DNA from: Bordetella parapertussis
Lineage (GTDB): Bacteria; Pseudomonadota; Gammaproteobacteria; Burkholderiales; Burkholderiaceae_B
NCBI GenBank assembly: GCA_945882005.1
Contig: CAMCWG010000002.1
Coordinates: forward strand, 1 to 35,328
Direction of reading: 5' to 3'
DNA length: 35,328 nt
The notes under the pieces were generated by a model. It did no database searches. It had not been told where the DNA came from and saw nothing but the letters and a program-made list of their open reading frames with translations. A program made the position numbers and the translations under genes. The number at the start of each line of letters is the position of its first letter. The stretch's first letter is position 1. This document shows positions 9,660 to 18,551 of this stretch, piece by piece.

Positions 9660-10184
9660 ATGACTGAAGCAGCAGATACAACCGTGCGATTGATTAAGAA
9701 GTATCCCAACCGCCGGTTGTACGATACACAGACGAGCACCTACATCACGTTAGCGGATGTCAAGCAGTTAGTGCTCGAGAACGAGTCTTTTAAGGTCGTG
9801 GATGCGAAATCAGCTGAAGACCTGACACGAAGTATTTTGTTGCAAATTATTCTTGAAGAGGAAAGCGGTGGTGTACCGATGTTCTCATCGACGATGCTTG
9901 CGCAGGTCATCCGTTTTTATGGCCATGCCATGCAGGGGATGATGGGCTCGTATCTCGAGAAAAACATTCAGGTCTTCATGGAAGTACAGGACCGCATGAC
10001 CGAGCAGTCAAAGGGTTTGTATGGCGGTGCGAATCAGTTCTCGCCTGAGGCCTGGACGCAATTAATGACCGCGCAAACGCCGGCTTTGCAAAACATGATG
10101 AATAGTTATGTTGAACAAAGCAAAAACTTATTCTCTGCTTTCCCGTTCGCACCAACCGGCGCAACCGAGAAAAGCAAGAGTTAA
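9660..10184 (+). CDS. phaR: Polyhydroxyalkanoate synthesis repressor PhaR
   Basis: PhaR binds DNA and also nascent PHB, and so couples phasin or synthase gene expression to polymer accumulation. The N-terminal PHB/PHA accumulation regulator DNA-binding domain is recognisable from IKKYPNRRLYDTQTSTYITL (about residues 12-31), followed by the PHB-binding part (SILLQIILEEESGG, MLAQVIRFYGHAMQGMM). ATG 9660 (174 aa) with GGGGA five bases upstream is preferred to the TTG at 9648. The stop codon TAA (10182-10184) shares bases with the convergent cphA stop in the sequence TTAA. The likely target is the inverted repeat upstream of phaC. Confidence 0.95.
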   Translation: MTEAADTTVRLIKKYPNRRLYDTQTSTYITLADVKQLVLENESFKVVDAKSAEDLTRSILLQIILEEESGGVPMFSSTMLAQVIRFYGHAMQGMMGSYLEKNIQVFMEVQDRMTEQSKGLYGGANQFSPEAWTQLMTAQTPALQNMMNSYVEQSKNLFSAFPFAPTGATEKSKS

Positions 10185-12751
10185 GCTTCAGCGATACGTT
10201 TGGCGAGATGATCAAGTGCTTCTTGCACTTGATCAACTAGTATCAAACAGAGATGGCCGGGCTCGAGTTTGGCTAGTGCGGCATCAATCGCAGTGAATTC
10301 GCCGCGAATTTCGACGATTTCTTTCGTGCGGCTAGCGTTTTTCAGGCCTAGTTGCAAGAGAGCCAATACTTCGCCGTCTTCACGACCGCGTTGGCACTGA
10401 TCTTGATAAAGAATCGCTTGATCGAAGGATTTGCCAAGGATTTCTGTTTGCTGAACGATGTCTTCATCGCGGCGATCGCCGGCTCCACTAATCACAACCA
10501 TGCGTTTGTTTGCAGGAATAGTTTCAATTGCCTGAATTAAGGCCAGAATCGCATCTGGGTTGTGACCGTAGTCAGCGATAATTGTTGCACCTCGGTAGTC
10601 AAACACGTTGAAGCGTCCGGGGGCTGTTTGGGCATCGTTCACAAAAGTAGCCAAGCCCATTTCAATGATGCTCCACTCCAGGCCGAGTGCCCACGCAGCA
10701 GCAATAGATGCCATCGCATTTTCTGTCTGAAACGTGATGGTACCGTTGCGGGTCAGCGGAATCGCCTTGAGCGGAATTCGATGCTCTTTGCCGGCTTCGC
10801 TACAGACGACATGCGTACCATCCAGAAACACCACGCGCTTGCCTTGGGCACGGTGGGTATTTAATGCTGGCAACTGTTTGTCACTCGAAAATAAGATGAT
10901 CGAGCCTGCGCATACCTCTCCCATCCCTAAAACCATGGGGTCTGCCGCGTTGAGTACGGCGCTGCCGCCAGGCGCAACGTTTTGGACGATCACGCGCTTG
11001 ACTAGTGCTAGCGAATCCACTGTGCTGATGAAGTTCATGCCCAGGTGGTCACCCATGCCAATGTTTGTGACGATTGCGACATCACATTGATCAAAGGCGA
11101 GGCCCTCACGCAAGATCCCACCGCGAGCAGTCTCGAACACCGCTGCGTCTACATCTGGGTGCATGAGGACATTACGCGCACTGCGAGGCCCGCTGCAATC
11201 ACCCGTGTCGATACAGCGCTGACCGATATATACGCCGTCTGAGTTCGTCATTCCGACACGCTTACCGCTCGTGCTAATCAGGTGGGCAGTCAGACGTACT
11301 GTTGTCGTCTTACCGTTTGTTCCTGCGACGGCGACGACGGGTATGCGTGCATTGTCGCCCTCGGCAAACATGGTGGAAACAATGGCTTCTCCAACGGGGC
11401 GTGCTTTGCCAAAAGAAGGGCTCAAATGCATGCGCAGTCCGGGTGCCGCATTGATTTCTACGATGCCCGCGCGCTGCTCTTCCATAGGCTTGGCAACGGT
11501 CTCGGCGACGAGGTCCACGCCAGCAATGTCTAGTCCGACCATTTGTGCTGCCGTAACAATACGTGCTGACAATTCTGGATGGACTTCATCCGTGACGTCG
11601 GTCGCACTGCCGCCCGTACTCAAGTTCGCGTTGTTACGTAAAAGAATTCGCCTACCATTTTCAGGAACCGATTGCGAGGTCAACCCTTGGTTGGCCAGTG
11701 TCGCAATCGCAATGTCGTCAAAGCGAATTTTGGTCAGTGCTGTCGCGTGGCCGTCGCCGCGCAGGGGATCTTGATTGACCTGTTCGACAAGTTGCTCAAT
11801 CGTCTGCCTGCCATCGCCGATCACATTAGGGGGGTCTCGACGTGCAGCAGCTATCAGTTTGTTACCAATCACGAGCATTCGGAAGTCGTGACCAGGGATG
11901 TATTGTTCAACAATGACGTCTCGGCTAATGTCGCTGGCGACCGCAAAGGCTTTAGCCAGTTGTTCGCGGGTCTCGATGTTGACGGCGACTCCTTTGCCCT
12001 GATTTCCATCGCGGGGTTTAACGACAACAGGCAGTCCAATTTTGTTGGCGATTTCCCAGGCGTTTTCTTCGTCCGACACGACGAAGCCTGATGGTACGGG
12101 AACGCCTGCAGCCTCAAGAAGCATCTTCGTCAGATCTTTATCTTGTGCGATCGCTTCAGCAATCGCGCTGGTATTGCTGGTCTCTGCCGCTTGAATGCGT
12201 CGCTGTTTACTGCCCCAGCCGAATTGCACGAGGCTACCCTCGGTAAGGCGACGATACGGCACGCCACGCGCAAGCGCTGCGTCAACGATTGAGCCCGTGC
12301 TAGGCCCAAGGCGTACGTCTTCGTCCAGTTCGCGCAGTTGGGCGAGTGCGAGTTTGATATCAAAGGGTTCGTCGTTCAGAGCGGCCAGGCATAACGCCTC
12401 GGCTAGGTCCATGGCGAGGCGGCCCACAGGTTCTTCGGTGTACTGAAAAACAATCTGGAAAACACCTGCTTCTGGTGTGGCGATCGTCCGTCCGAACGCA
12501 ACGGGACAACCCGCTGCAGCTTGCAGTCCCAAGCCTACTGCCTCCAGTGCATGCGCAACGCTGATTGGTTCTTTATGACCAAAGGGGCGAAGAGGCTTTA
12601 CATCAGGAAATCGAGCCCGTAGGCGCGTGACAAATTCTGGGATCTGGTCGAGATCAGCCTCGGGCCCGGCGCACGTGACAACCGCTTCGATTGCAGTGTG
12701 TTTACTCCACAAATTAGGGCCACGTAAGGCACGAATACGAGAAACTTCCAT
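10181..12751 (-). CDS. cphA: Cyanophycin synthetase CphA (full length)
   Basis: Makes cyanophycin, a poly-aspartate backbone with arginine side chains, from Asp, Arg and ATP without a ribosome. Three parts are visible: the N-terminal domain (MEVSRIRALRGPNLW), an ATP-grasp domain (LPVVVKPRDGNQGKGV to VEINAAPGLRMHLSPS), and a Mur-ligase-like domain with P-loop GTNGKTTTVRL (about residue 475) and complete C-terminal lobe (PGRFNVFDYRGATIIADYG, split at the lobe boundary). The start ATG 12751 has AGGA six bases upstream and gives 856 aa, close to known CphA; a GTG at 12781 would add ten residues. It is 67 bases downstream of cphA' and likely cotranscribed with it. No cyanophycinase gene is in the window. 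Confidence 0.95.
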   Translation of the reverse strand: MEVSRIRALRGPNLWSKHTAIEAVVTCAGPEADLDQIPEFVTRLRARFPDVKPLRPFGHKEPISVAHALEAVGLGLQAAAGCPVAFGRTIATPEAGVFQIVFQYTEEPVGRLAMDLAEALCLAALNDEPFDIKLALAQLRELDEDVRLGPSTGSIVDAALARGVPYRRLTEGSLVQFGWGSKQRRIQAAETSNTSAIAEAIAQDKDLTKMLLEAAGVPVPSGFVVSDEENAWEIANKIGLPVVVKPRDGNQGKGVAVNIETREQLAKAFAVASDISRDVIVEQYIPGHDFRMLVIGNKLIAAARRDPPNVIGDGRQTIEQLVEQVNQDPLRGDGHATALTKIRFDDIAIATLANQGLTSQSVPENGRRILLRNNANLSTGGSATDVTDEVHPELSARIVTAAQMVGLDIAGVDLVAETVAKPMEEQRAGIVEINAAPGLRMHLSPSFGKARPVGEAIVSTMFAEGDNARIPVVAVAGTNGKTTTVRLTAHLISTSGKRVGMTNSDGVYIGQRCIDTGDCSGPRSARNVLMHPDVDAAVFETARGGILREGLAFDQCDVAIVTNIGMGDHLGMNFISTVDSLALVKRVIVQNVAPGGSAVLNAADPMVLGMGEVCAGSIILFSSDKQLPALNTHRAQGKRVVFLDGTHVVCSEAGKEHRIPLKAIPLTRNGTITFQTENAMASIAAAWALGLEWSIIEMGLATFVNDAQTAPGRFNVFDYRGATIIADYGHNPDAILALIQAIETIPANKRMVVISGAGDRRDEDIVQQTEILGKSFDQAILYQDQCQRGREDGEVLALLQLGLKNASRTKEIVEIRGEFTAIDAALAKLEPGHLCLILVDQVQEALDHLAKRIAEA
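10209..10235. other. Perfect 11-bp inverted repeat at the phaR/cphA convergent end
   Basis: TGATCAAGTGC (10209-10219) and GCACTTGATCA (10225-10235) with a 5-base loop, inside the last codons of cphA and 25 bases past the phaR stop on the other strand. No T-run follows on either strand, so it is not a canonical intrinsic terminator. It could stop, pause or protect the 3' end of transcripts from both sides. Confidence 0.5.
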
Positions 12752-12818
12752 TTGTTTTCCTGTGGAAAAATCGGTGCTCACCGCAATGGCGGAATATTAG
12801 CGCAGTGAGGGTAGTAGG

Positions 12819-14990
12819 TCATGAGGGTAGAGCAGTGGTTGGGTCAAAGCTTAAAAGCCCGGCTTCAATGAGTTCGATTGACACGCCGAGTGCCCAGGCG
12901 GCAGCCGCAGCGGCTAGTACATTACAAATTTGTTGATGGTTCTGCGCCTGTTCGGTCCAGGCAAGAGCAGACATGTTGCACAGGTTGTGGCGTCGCGCAC
13001 CCTCGGCCATCACAAGTTGTCCGTGATCCATGAAGACTGCCCGGTGACCGGCGGCAACGTGGGCGGTGAGGGAAGGGGTCGAGGCGGACTTGCTAAACAG
13101 AGTGATTTGCCCATCGCAGTACTGCGATAGAGCAAGCAGCTGAGGGTCATCGGCCAGCAATACCGCCATGCCAGAGGGCAACACGACATCCATCTGTGTC
13201 CGGTAAACATCGCTGCGCTCAAGCGGTGAAAAGATCTTGTACTCTGACAGGTCCTGATTCCAGTCGATGTTAGTAATGATGCCGACTTCACAACGCTCGT
13301 AAGTCAGGCCCTCGCTCAGAATTTGTTTGGCGCCGTTCTCTAGGACAACGGCTTGTACTTCCTTGTTGAGGAGAACGCGTCTGGCGTTTTCGTGGTTGGC
13401 GCTATTGCCTGCGTGGAGTTTGCGTCGTTGAACGAACAGGCCTTCGGTAGTCGATAAGCCGGTATTCCAGCCGTGCAGGCACAGGAGGTGGTAGAGGAGC
13501 TTGCCCACCATGCTCTTGCCGTAAGTGCCCGTGATGCCAACGACTGGAACACGCGCCATGTCACCAGGAGGGAAGGTATAGCCAACGATATCGCGACCCA
13601 CTTGGCGCGCCTGTCCAATTGCTGGCTTTAAATGCATCAGCAATCCAGGACCCGCATTCACCTCCACGATTGCACCGTGTTGCGCGACCAGCGGCTGGGA
13701 GATGTCCTGAACGACGAGATCAATGCCTGCGATGTCCAGACCCACGATACGAGCCGCCGTGCATACCGTTAAAGCAATATCAGGATGCACCTCGTCCGTG
13801 CAATCAATCGCAACATTGCCGTTACGCTGAATCACAACGGTTTGTCCGGCAGCTGGAATGGATTCCCAAGAGAATCCTTGACGTGCGATTTCCAGTTCTA
13901 CGACAGAGTCGAGCTTGATATAGTTCAGAGGAAGGTCTTCTTCTCTTCCACGCTGTGGGTCTGCGTTCAGTTGGGACTTAATCAGCGCTCGTACGGATTG
14001 CTTATCGTCGCCCGTGATGCACGCATGCTGCCCTTTGGCAGCGGCGATGAGCTTGCCGCCAACTACGAGCAATCGATGCTCATAGCCAGCGATAAAGCGC
14101 TCTACTAAAACGCCGGATCCTTCTCGTTCGGCCAGGGGATAGGCCGCAAGAATCTCGGCTTCTGTGGAAAGGTTGGTAAAGACGCCTCGGCCGTGGTTGC
14201 CATCACTCGGTTTGACCACGACAGGCAGGCCAAGGTCTTGGGCCGCCTCCCAGGCTTGTGCGGCACTCTTGACGGCTTGACCTAGCGGTACGGGTACACC
14301 ACACGCTTGCAAGAGCGATTTAGTGAGGTCCTTGTCACGTGAAATCGTTTCGGCGATCGCGCCGGTGTTATCGGTCTCGGCTGTCCAGATACGGCGCTGG
14401 TTGATGCCATACCCTAATTGCAGCAAATTACCCGCGCTCAGACGAATTGCCGGAATGTCGCGATCGTCAGCGGCATCGACGATGCATGCCGTGCTGGGTC
14501 CCAGGCAGTGCTTGATGCGCAAGGTGTGCAACGCTTCGGTGGTGGGGCCCAGGGGGGGCACTAAGCCGTCGACTGCACCGGATATCAAGGCGATGGCAGA
14601 TGTCAATGCCTCGTGCGTGACAGTCTCGTGCCAGGCGCGAATAATCACTTTGTATAGGTTGGGCGTGTCGGTCGCACGGGTTTCACCAAAGCCACCCGGC
14701 ATTCCGGCAAGTTGTTGCAAGACAAGCGTGAGGTGCTCAACCAGAGCAGGGGCCCACTGGCCACTTTGAAACTGTTTGGCGAACCCTTTGGAGGCTTCGA
14801 TTCCCGCACCCGGGGCCAATAAGGTCGGAATGGCACTTGTCAGCCGAGCGTAGGCGTTTTCTAGTGTTTGCGAGGGCAGATTGCGGAGAACGCCCAAATC
14901 AAGCCAAGCCTCCAGAACTGGCCGGTAGGTCCAGATATTTGGTCCTTTGAGACTAACCAGACGCTGGATCGTGATGTAACGGTGACTCAT
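12819..14990 (-). CDS. Second cyanophycin synthetase-like protein (CphA'), short form
   Basis: Clear paralogue of the neighbouring CphA: same N-terminal motif (RLVSLKGPNIW), ATP-grasp segment (LPVVVKPSDGNHGRGVF, VEVNAGPGLLMHLKP) and the start of the Mur-ligase domain. It differs in two ways. The P-loop reads GTYGKSMVG instead of GTNGKTTT, and the protein ends at SFDPTTALPS, exactly before the CphA lobe that begins PGRFN, so about 145 C-terminal residues are absent. No leftover coding follows the stop, so this is not a recent frameshift. ATG 14990 (723 aa) matches the CphA N-terminus; a TTG at 15023 is possible. Paired cphA' and cphA genes are known in betaproteobacteria such as Cupriavidus necator; whether CphA' polymerises alone is doubtful. 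Confidence 0.9.
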   Translation of the reverse strand: MSHRYITIQRLVSLKGPNIWTYRPVLEAWLDLGVLRNLPSQTLENAYARLTSAIPTLLAPGAGIEASKGFAKQFQSGQWAPALVEHLTLVLQQLAGMPGGFGETRATDTPNLYKVIIRAWHETVTHEALTSAIALISGAVDGLVPPLGPTTEALHTLRIKHCLGPSTACIVDAADDRDIPAIRLSAGNLLQLGYGINQRRIWTAETDNTGAIAETISRDKDLTKSLLQACGVPVPLGQAVKSAAQAWEAAQDLGLPVVVKPSDGNHGRGVFTNLSTEAEILAAYPLAEREGSGVLVERFIAGYEHRLLVVGGKLIAAAKGQHACITGDDKQSVRALIKSQLNADPQRGREEDLPLNYIKLDSVVELEIARQGFSWESIPAAGQTVVIQRNGNVAIDCTDEVHPDIALTVCTAARIVGLDIAGIDLVVQDISQPLVAQHGAIVEVNAGPGLLMHLKPAIGQARQVGRDIVGYTFPPGDMARVPVVGITGTYGKSMVGKLLYHLLCLHGWNTGLSTTEGLFVQRRKLHAGNSANHENARRVLLNKEVQAVVLENGAKQILSEGLTYERCEVGIITNIDWNQDLSEYKIFSPLERSDVYRTQMDVVLPSGMAVLLADDPQLLALSQYCDGQITLFSKSASTPSLTAHVAAGHRAVFMDHGQLVMAEGARRHNLCNMSALAWTEQAQNHQQICNVLAAAAAAWALGVSIELIEAGLLSFDPTTALPS

Positions 14991-15216
14991 GGCAAGGTAA
15001 GAAATGATGCTGCGCCGCAGCAATTGCGGATTTGTCTCATTATCGCAGTAAAAACACGGCTCGGTGCATCTAGGCAGACTCTGTGGCGCTCTATATGACG
15101 GGTTGGTCGTTATACTTGCGCTGTTTAATGATAATCCGAGCTAGCCAAATTCATCCGATGAACCGCTTTTCGTTGAAGTGGGTGGTCTGTGAGCCTGGGC
15201 ATACCGAGCTGCTGAC

Positions 15217-17502
15217 ATGACACCACTCTCAACTGCAGAGTCCCCGCTCAACATTACGTTGCCAAGTGGCTGGTCTGGCGCCGCGATGGCGCTGCTCGAG
15301 CCTGACGAACGCGTTTTGGCGTGGCTCGAGCCAGATTTAGACGAAAAACTTTATTTTGCGACTGGCGCAATCATCCTCACCTCTAGGCGACTGCTTGCAC
15401 GCGCACCGAACCAACAGGACTGGTTGACCTGGAACATCGTGGCAACCCAATCCTTACAGCATCGTGACCATGCTGGTGTGGGCACCATCGAACTGTTTAA
15501 TGAAGGACACCGTTTAGCCATTTGGCGTCACACGCTAGGAATGGCGCCCGCAGTGAGTCGGCTCACCGATTCCTTTGACGTGGTTCAGCAAAAGTTAGTA
15601 AACCCCGAGGCGGTAGTGGCGGTCGATGCTGCATCGTGCCCGACCTGTGGCACCCCTTACGCTCCAGATCAAGATGAGTGTGCGGTATGCGACGACGACC
15701 CGGCTGGTCCCACTGACACTTGGGCGCTTTTGCGACTCGCTCGCTTTGCTGCGCCGTATCGCGGTGCACTGATTGTGGGTTTGATCCTCACGCTGCTGTC
15801 TACGGCGGCGACGCTTATTCCACCGTATTTGACGATGCCGTTGATGGACGACGTCTTGATTCCGTTTCAGAACGGCAAACCGATCGACTACGACTTGGTC
15901 GCTTTTTATTTGACGGGTGTCGTGGTTGCAGCCTTGCTTGCTTGGTTGCTTGGGTGGGCCCGTACCTATTTGTTGGCGTGGGTCAGCGAACGTATCGGTG
16001 CGGACCTGCGCACAACAACTTTTAGACACTTGCAAACGTTGTCGCTGCAGTATTTTGGTGGTAAGCGCACAGGCGACTTGATGGCACGCATTGGCGCTGA
16101 GACAGATCGCATCAATTTATTTTTGTCGCTCCATTTGCTCGACTTCTTAAATGACATGTTGATGATTGTGATGACAGCATGCATTTTGATTTCGATTGAT
16201 CCTTGGTTGGCCGTCACGACACTCATCCCTTTGCCGTTGATTCTCTGGTTGATTCACCTCGTACGCGATCGGTTGCGTTTTGGTTTCGAGAAAGTGGACA
16301 GGTCGTGGAGCGAACTGACCAACGTGCTCGCAGATACGATTCCAGGTATTCGCGTCGTCAAGGCGTTCGCCCAAGAGAATCGCGAGGTCGCTCGTTTCCG
16401 TGAGTCCAATGATCGCTACCTCGGCGTCAATGATCGTATCAATAAGGTCTGGGCGCTCTTTGCTCCGACCGTGACGTTGCTGACGGAAGTCGGTTTGTTG
16501 GTGGTATGGATTTTCGGAATTTCACAAGTGGCGTCGAGCACCATCACGGTGGGCGTACTTGCTGCTTTCCTAGCTTATATCGCTCGGTTTTATACGCGAC
16601 TTGATTCGATGAGCCGTATCGTTTCGCACACCCAACAGGCCGCGGCTGGAGCAAAACGTATTTTTGATATCCTAGACCACGTCTCGAGCGTCCCCGATGC
16701 ACAGCGGCCTGTGCCGCTTGATCGCATGGAAGGCAGGATTGAGATCCGTAATATCGGTTTTCGCTATGGCAGCCGCAGCGTCCTTAAAAACGTGAGCCTC
16801 AATATTGGCGCTGGGGAAATGATTGGTTTGGTTGGGCATAGTGGCTCCGGCAAGAGCTCGCTCGTAAATTTAATTTGCCGGTTTTATGATGTGACGGAAG
16901 GTGGCATTCGTGTGGATGGCGTGGATATTCGTTCGTATTCCCTAAACTCGTATCGCCGCAATATCGGACTTGTGTTGCAAGAACCGTTTTTGTTCTTTGG
17001 CACGATTGCTGAGAACATTGCGTATGGAAAACCCGATGCGTCACGCGAAGAGATTATTTCTGCTGCTCGAGCCGCGCGTGCACATGACTTTATTTTACGT
17101 CTGCCACAAGGCTACGACTCGCTCGTGGGTGAGCGCGGACAAGCCTTGTCTGGTGGTGAGCGTCAGCGAATTTCGATTGCACGTGCCTTGTTGATTGACC
17201 CGCGTATTTTGATTTTGGATGAGGCGACTTCGTCAGTCGATACAACCACCGAGATGGAAATCCAGGAAGCGCTCGACAATCTTATCCAAGGACGTACAAC
17301 GATTGCAATCGCACATCGACTGAGCACTCTTCGTAAAGCGGATCGCTTAGTCGTACTTGATCGGGGTGCGATTGTTGAGATCGGCAATCACGAAGACTTG
17401 ATGGCCAGAGGTGGTGCCTACTTCGACTTGTACGAGGCACAGACGCGCCAGGTTGACGCTGAGGCCCCGCTGGAAGGTGCAGCGTCCGGAGGCCAAGCAT
17501 GA
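15217..17502 (+). CDS. Cyanophycin-locus ABC transporter: PH-like + zinc ribbon + exporter
   Basis: Half-size ABC exporter with fused transmembrane and ATPase domains (761 aa). Residues about 25-125 look like a bacterial PH-like domain (FATGAIILTSRRLLAR, GTIELFNEGHRLAIWRH). A zinc ribbon follows with C141/C144 and C155/C158. Six hydrophobic segments run from about residue 180 to 470. The ATPase has Walker A GHSGSGKSS, signature LSGGERQR, Walker B ILILDEATSSVD and H-loop IAHRLS. It is divergent from cphA' and overlaps the DUF1854 gene by ATGA. I recall this gene pair being named 'cyanophycin metabolism-associated' in genome annotation because it recurs beside cphA; the transported substrate is not known. 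The 226-base gap upstream (14991-15216) must hold promoters for both directions, but I see no convincing -35/-10 pair in it. Confidence 0.88.
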   Translation: MTPLSTAESPLNITLPSGWSGAAMALLEPDERVLAWLEPDLDEKLYFATGAIILTSRRLLARAPNQQDWLTWNIVATQSLQHRDHAGVGTIELFNEGHRLAIWRHTLGMAPAVSRLTDSFDVVQQKLVNPEAVVAVDAASCPTCGTPYAPDQDECAVCDDDPAGPTDTWALLRLARFAAPYRGALIVGLILTLLSTAATLIPPYLTMPLMDDVLIPFQNGKPIDYDLVAFYLTGVVVAALLAWLLGWARTYLLAWVSERIGADLRTTTFRHLQTLSLQYFGGKRTGDLMARIGAETDRINLFLSLHLLDFLNDMLMIVMTACILISIDPWLAVTTLIPLPLILWLIHLVRDRLRFGFEKVDRSWSELTNVLADTIPGIRVVKAFAQENREVARFRESNDRYLGVNDRINKVWALFAPTVTLLTEVGLLVVWIFGISQVASSTITVGVLAAFLAYIARFYTRLDSMSRIVSHTQQAAAGAKRIFDILDHVSSVPDAQRPVPLDRMEGRIEIRNIGFRYGSRSVLKNVSLNIGAGEMIGLVGHSGSGKSSLVNLICRFYDVTEGGIRVDGVDIRSYSLNSYRRNIGLVLQEPFLFFGTIAENIAYGKPDASREEIISAARAARAHDFILRLPQGYDSLVGERGQALSGGERQRISIARALLIDPRILILDEATSSVDTTTEMEIQEALDNLIQGRTTIAIAHRLSTLRKADRLVVLDRGAIVEIGNHEDLMARGGAYFDLYEAQTRQVDAEAPLEGAASGGQA

Positions 17503-17963
17503 TGGATTTTAAGCTGATGCGAAATCAGGCGGGACGCCTAGTCCTCACGCTTGCAGATGGCGCGGTGCACGAAGGCGTGCTGCCGGTGCGCGCTTTCCCC
17601 GTGCATGCGCCGAATGATTTTGTTGCACTCGTGGGGACTGAAGGCAAAGAACTGGTTTGGATTGATCGGCTCGACGATTTAACGGAAGATGTTCGCGCGC
17701 TGATTCTTGAGGAAATCGCCTCGCGCGAGGTGATGCCGACGATTTTGAGTATTACGAACGTCTCGACCTATTCGACCCCCAGCACGTGGGATGTCACGAC
17801 CGATCGCGGAGCGACAAGGTTCGTGCTCAAGGGTGAAGAGGACATTCGGCGCTTAATGGGGACAGCGCTGATCATCACAGACAGCCATGGCATGCGTTTC
17901 CACCTTACCGACATGGCGCTTCTTGATAAGCACAGTCGCCGTATCTTGGATCGGTTTTTATGA
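17499..17963 (+). CDS. DUF1854 protein, partner of the cyanophycin-locus ABC transporter
   Basis: Small soluble protein (154 aa) of the DUF1854 type, without signal peptide or membrane segment. Recognisable stretches are GVLPVRAFPVHAPNDFVALV, VWIDRLDDL, a central TSTWDV-like segment (STPSTWDVTTDRG) and RFHLTDMALLDKHSRRIL. ATG 17499 overlaps the ABC transporter stop (ATGA), and its own stop overlaps the next gene in the same way, so all three products are translationally coupled. The family occurs with this ABC transporter next to cphA; the function is unknown. A role as a regulatory or cargo-recognition partner of the transporter is inference. Confidence 0.85.
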   Translation: MMDFKLMRNQAGRLVLTLADGAVHEGVLPVRAFPVHAPNDFVALVGTEGKELVWIDRLDDLTEDVRALILEEIASREVMPTILSITNVSTYSTPSTWDVTTDRGATRFVLKGEEDIRRLMGTALIITDSHGMRFHLTDMALLDKHSRRILDRFL

Positions 17964-18535
17964 TTGAAGCTTTCCTGATGTCCACGGGGATTGTGGCCCT
18001 CGCGGAAATGGGCGACAAAACGCAGTTGTTATCGCTGGTGTTAGCGGCACGCTATCGTAAGCCAGTACCAATCATTCTGGGTATTCTTGTTGCGACCTTG
18101 CTCAATCATGCCCTGGCAGGCGCGGTCGGGTCTTGGCTGACACACTGGTTTGGTCCCTCTGTCATGCGTTGGGTGCTGGGTGTTTCTTTCCTTGGTATGG
18201 CAATCTGGATTTTGATTCCAGACAAACTCGACGACACCGACGCCGACCCTAAGGGTGGAATTTTTCTGACAACGGTTGTTGCGTTTTTCCTGGCCGAGAT
18301 GGGAGATAAAACACAGTTCGCAACGGTAGCTCTTGCTGCACAGTACTCGTCGTTGTGGGCGGTCGTCATGGGCACAACGGCCGGCATGATGTTGGCCAAT
18401 GCGCCAGCGGTATTGTTAGGTGATCGGATTACCCGTGTTGTGCCCATGCGCACCGTGCATATCATCGCGGCAATTCTCTTCGCAGTCTTGGGTCTACTCG
18501 CCCTGTTTGACGTGGGTTCACTGACTGCGATTTAA
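17960..18535 (+). CDS. GDT1/TMEM165 (UPF0016) family cation transporter
   Basis: Small membrane protein (191 aa) with two copies of the family signature E-x-G-D-K-T: EMGDKTQLLSL (E16) and EMGDKTQFATV (E113), each within a set of about three hydrophobic helices. Bacterial members export Mn2+ (MneA in Vibrio) and eukaryotic ones carry Mn2+/Ca2+/H+. It starts at ATG 17960 in a 4-base overlap with the DUF1854 gene. Convergent with the CurA-like gene, with only 16 bases between stops and no obvious terminator. Its inclusion in the cyanophycin-locus operon suggests a link to metal supply or ion balance; this is inference. Confidence 0.92.
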   Translation: MIEAFLMSTGIVALAEMGDKTQLLSLVLAARYRKPVPIILGILVATLLNHALAGAVGSWLTHWFGPSVMRWVLGVSFLGMAIWILIPDKLDDTDADPKGGIFLTTVVAFFLAEMGDKTQFATVALAAQYSSLWAVVMGTTAGMMLANAPAVLLGDRITRVVPMRTVHIIAAILFAVLGLLALFDVGSLTAI

Positions 18536-18551
18536 CGCCTTGCTTGCATGC

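Noticed and set aside
11271..11774. Plus-strand ORF of 167 codons opposite cphA
   Set aside because: Lies across the conserved CphA ATP-grasp and Mur regions and looks like low-complexity shadow translation.
12819..14990. cphA' as a pseudogene
   Set aside because: The frame is open over 723 codons with conserved motifs, and no remnant of the missing lobe follows the stop.
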